Assembly (NCBI GenBank): GCA_905221605.1
Contig: CAJNDS010002465.1
Location: 394,001-409,935, forward strand
Direction of reading: 5' to 3'
DNA length: 15,935 bases
Source: Symbiodinium natans
Taxonomy: Eukaryota > Sar > Dinophyceae > Suessiales > Symbiodiniaceae
In this document: piece after piece, positions 13,523-15,935 of the stretch
Layout of the letters: every line of letters begins with the position of its first letter
Numbering within the stretch: the first letter of the stretch is position 1
Made by a program: the position numbers and the translations under genes
The notes under the pieces: model-generated
Seen by the model: only the letters and a program-made list of their open reading frames with translations
The model's database searches: none
Told to the model about the DNA's origin: nothing

Positions 13523-15495
13523 GCAGGCGTCAGGCGCTCTTCCTTCAACGCGAAGGGGTTGGTGGCGTTGAGGGCCAGGGAGGGGCGGAAGACCAAGCCT
13601 CTCACCCCGTAAGGGCTCAGGGCTTGTAGGGTTTAGGGCTTTAGGGTTTAAGCTTTAGGGTTTACTGTTTACTGTTTGGGGTTTGGGGTTTAGGGCTTAG
13701 GGTTTAGGGTTTAGGGCTTTAGGGTTTAAGGTTTAGGGTTTTTTGCTTAGGGTTTGGGGTTTGGGGTTTAGGGTTTATAGGGGCCCACACACGAATCAAG
13801 AAGCAAATCACATCAGCGCTTCGGCAATCCGGCGGCTCCAGCTTACGTCTGTGAAGATTTTTTTCAGAAAGCGCCCAACAAACCCTCCACGTTCGTATTT
13901 TCAAGCCACGTCTAAAAAAACGCCCTCCGTGTAAAAGAGCTTCTGGACACAGGCATCAAGCGAATGGTTGTGGATTTAGGTGGTTCGGTGCGGGTGTTCA
14001 GGGTTGGGGAGTATTTTTGTTGCGATTACGGTTTAGGGTTTTCGGTTCAACTATCCCAGCAACACCCCAAAACCCCTACAAACCCCTGAGCCCCTAAACC
14101 CTCCCTGAGCCCTGAGCCCCAGCCCCTTTCAGGCGGCCTCCAATGTAGTTCTTGTTCCATCGGTACAGCTTGGGGTGAACTGGCTCCTGGTTCGAACCCC
14201 TGAACCCCCTGGACTTGGGGACTTGGCGACCAGAAAACCTAGAAACCCCTAACTCCAACGGGCTTCGGGCTTAAGGTTCAGGGTGTAAGCTAAACCCTAA
14301 ACCCAGCTGCAGCCACATAAGAACAATGAGAAGGATTTGTAGGTATGACCCCAAACCCTTCAGCAACAACTCATCAATCGGCAGACCAAGCTCACGCGCT
14401 AGTGGCAGGATCATGCGAAAGAAGGTCTTGTTCAAGAGGCTGTTCAACAAGTCGGTTGCTCTTATCTCTCTGAAGATTCGCCTTGCTCAACTTTGTAAGC
14501 TTCTTCTCCAAAATGCAAGAACTGATTGAGCAGAGCTTGACACTCAACCCTGCAGGTTCGCATGTGCAGCTCAAGCGTAGTCGCAGACTGGGTGTCTTTA
14601 GCCACACGAGCGCTGATTACCTCGCATAGTATCTTCTGCAGTTCAGGGCTGCGGTGGATATTCAAGTCGCTCCAATCATGACTCCCAGCATAGAAGCGAG
14701 CTTTGTAGCTTTGCACTTCCTTCATCATTCTTTGAGAATCATTGACCCTGCTTTGGAGTAGACCCTGGAACAAAAGCATATACTTTTTGGGTATAAGTAG
14801 CTGCAATAGGAACCCAGAACCAGCAAAAAGTATTAAAGTCTAGTACTCCAAAACCCAGTTGAGTTGCCAGGCACCGTGTCTCATGGCACTCAGATGGCCA
14901 CATGTCTTGTCAGCCTGAAGGTGGCCTTGCTAATTTCCCGAAAAGTATTTGCTGTCTGATGTAGGACTTGTCGTCCCCTGCTAACAAAAGCCGACCCGTT
15001 GTGTTTTTTTTTGGGGGGGGGTTAGAGGTTAGGGTTGTAGGGCTTTAGGGCGGAAGGCTTGTAGGGTTTGAGGCCTTTCGGGGTTTTAAGGGCTTAGGGC
15101 TTAAAAGCGTTTTAGGATTGCAGGGCTTTAGGGCTAGGGTTTAGGGTTTAGGGTTTAGGGTTTAGGGTTTAGGGTTTAGGGTTTAGGGTTTAGGGTTTAG
15201 GGTTTAGGGTTTAGGGTTTAGGGTTTAGGGTTTAGGGTTTAGAGAGATTTAGGGACCCTTGAGTTGCAGGTTCAGACATATTGCCAGCTTCCTCTTCAAT
15301 TGCGTCTGGAACCCCTGTAACAAACACAATCTTTGCGGTCCCTTGCAAGTCGAACCTACCCAAGCCCTTAAGACCCAGGTGCTGTGGTTAGGGTTCTAGG
15401 GATTTCGGGAAGTGGGGCTTTGAGGTGTTGTTTTCGGGTTCTGGATTGCGGGTCCTCCACGCCAATCCAGAAGTTGTAGTACGAGACGACCGCCC
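13523..15495 (-). CDS. Seven-exon coding model, product unknown (partial)
   Basis: Proposed exons, in transcript order: 15495-15450, 15355-15257, 14977-14915, 14747-14568, 14469-14303, 13848-13812 and 13600 to about 13523. The frame stays open and splice phase agrees at each of the six joins. Donors are GC, GT, GC, GC, GT (GTTTAGGG) and GT; acceptors end in TAG, CAG, CAG, CAG, CAG and GAG. Readable pieces include YYNFWIGVED, KIVFVTGVPDAIEEEAG, QTANTFREISKATF, SQRMMKEVQSYKARFYAG, LPLARELGLPIDELLLKGLG and FRPSLALNATNPFALKEE. The fifth exon is leucine-rich and may hold a membrane or amphipathic helix. I recognise no family. The third intron contains an inverted-repeat element and the second a 15-unit telomere-like array. 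The fourth exon could instead read on to a TAA at 14462, so that join is the least certain. Start and 3' end are not seen. The frame choice rests on openness, codon-3 G/C and splice sites only. Confidence 0.5.
13627..13782 (+). repeat. Degenerate TTTAGGG block
   Basis: TTTAGGG, GCTTTAG and TTTGGGG units; it makes up most of the proposed 13601-13811 intron. Confidence 0.8.
14748..14858 (-). mobile_element. Family-3 element, copy 2, at the 3' end of an intron
   Basis: It matches copy 1 at both ends (CTGCTTTGGAGTAGACC and TAGTACTCCAAAACCCAG) and has paired inner arms (TATACTTTTT / AAAAAGTATT). Its minus-strand end CCAAAGCAG is the proposed acceptor of the 14747 exon. It shares GGAACCCAGAACCA with family 2. 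Confidence 0.77.
15134..15242 (+). repeat. Perfect TTTAGGG array, about 15 units
   Basis: The longest uninterrupted perfect array here. It lies inside the proposed 14978-15256 intron, in CCCTAAA sense relative to the transcript, and has unique DNA on both sides, so it is not a chromosome end. Confidence 0.95.
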
Positions 15496-15775
15496 CTGTT
15501 CGGGGAGGAGATGCGCGTTGGGATTAAGCTTTGGATTTAGGGCGCAGGGCGCTAACCCTACGTCCTTGAAACCTAATCCGTACGGTTTGGGGCATTAAGG
15601 GCTTGAGGCTGCCAACTAGAAAGCCTAAGGCCTTCAAATGCCTGTCTAGACTTCCTCACTTCATTTTATTTCGTTTCGTGTCGGCTAAGCCCATGGCAAC
15701 AGGACTTGCATTTTGCACAGTTCAGCCAGGGTTTATAGGGCTTATGGTTCTTGGGATGTTTTGGGGTTTTGGCTC

Positions 15776-15837
15776 CTGCCACGACTCGAAGGGTTCAGCG
15801 TGTTTGTGGCTGGCGTGGGCTAAAGGCAAGGTACGAT
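15776..15837 (-). CDS. Candidate exon upstream of the seven-exon model
   Basis: After a CTAG acceptor, 62 bases stay open and read TLPLAHASHKHAEPFESWQ near the end, followed by CAG and a GA dinucleotide. A second acceptor (TTTAG) lies at 15820. The exit phase (0) does not match the entry phase of the exon at 15495, so either another exon intervenes or one boundary is wrong. Product unknown. An 84-codon open frame lies on the opposite strand over 15603-15857. Confidence 0.3.
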
Positions 15838-15889
15838 CTAGCCTTGGAGGGATTTAGGGTTTAGGGCTTCGAATTTTAGGGCGTGTTGG

Positions 15890-15918
15890 GGTTGTAGCTG
15901 GGCTTGTTTGCAGTCGAC
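15890..15918 (-). CDS. Candidate exon start at window edge
   Basis: A pyrimidine-rich stretch ending TTGCAG sits at the window edge on the minus strand and looks like a good 3' splice site. It is followed by an open VDCKQAQLQ reading. The downstream end cannot be fixed. It would be the most upstream exon visible, so the gene probably continues beyond the window. Confidence 0.25.
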
Positions 15919-15935
15919 CTGCAAGCAGCAAAGAA

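Noticed and set aside
15134-15242. True chromosome end
   Set aside because: The array is short, flanked by unique exon-like DNA on both sides, and arrays in both orientations occur throughout.
15603-15857. 84-codon plus-strand open frame
   Set aside because: Poor codon-3 bias and opposite to a candidate minus exon; no domain recognised.

Overview
The window looks like nuclear DNA of an alga or protist with plant-type TTTAGGG telomere sequence. It is packed with TTTAGGG/CCCTAAA-like blocks in both orientations, with 50-300 base unique islands between them. No prokaryotic gene layout, rRNA, tRNA or CRISPR array is visible. TTTAGGG-type repeats, many very short exons on one strand, introns starting with GT or GC, and hairpin-like intron elements together fit a dinoflagellate or related alveolate best. 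That is an inference, not a marker-gene identification.

Most long ATG-started open frames here are telomere-repeat translation or simple repeats. Reading the unique islands on the minus strand instead gives a series of short open segments. They have fairly high G/C at codon position 3, AG just before them and GT or GC just after. Several runs agree in splice phase over many introns: 15495 down to about 13523 (seven exons), 12897 to 12657 (two), 5502 to 4136 (five placed exons plus one end) and 1458 to 146 (seven). Other single exon-like segments lie between, nearly all on the minus strand. I read this as one very long or a few tandem minus-strand genes. I recognise no protein family, so no product is named. 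All exon limits were worked out by hand.

The introns hold two kinds of material. The first is telomere-like repeat, and many donors run straight into it (GTTTAGGG, GCTTTAGGG, GTTAGGG). The second is at least three families of 97-180 base inverted-repeat elements, two copies each. Five of the six copies sit where the intron should be. One has a 4-base target duplication inside an otherwise open exon and, as a GC-AG intron, keeps the frame. One family-1 copy has a telomere-like array inside its right arm. These behave like introners (intron-generating MITE-like transposons), and the telomere-like insertions appear to come later.

Region by region: 1-1460 terminal exon run; 1469-3220 fold-back elements, degenerate telomere-like DNA and a few exon candidates; 3440-3620 AT-rich microsatellites; 4060-5510 exon run with two introners; 5560-8600 telomere-like blocks and isolated exons, with G31 and C20 runs; 8600-10250 exons, a 43-base minisatellite and two introners; 10600-12190 exon candidates, a (CT)n/(AT)n tract and variant telomere-like arrays; 12650-13510 interrupted introner and GGGGTTAA array; 13520-15920 the upstream exon run, with a 15-unit TTTAGGG array inside one of its introns.
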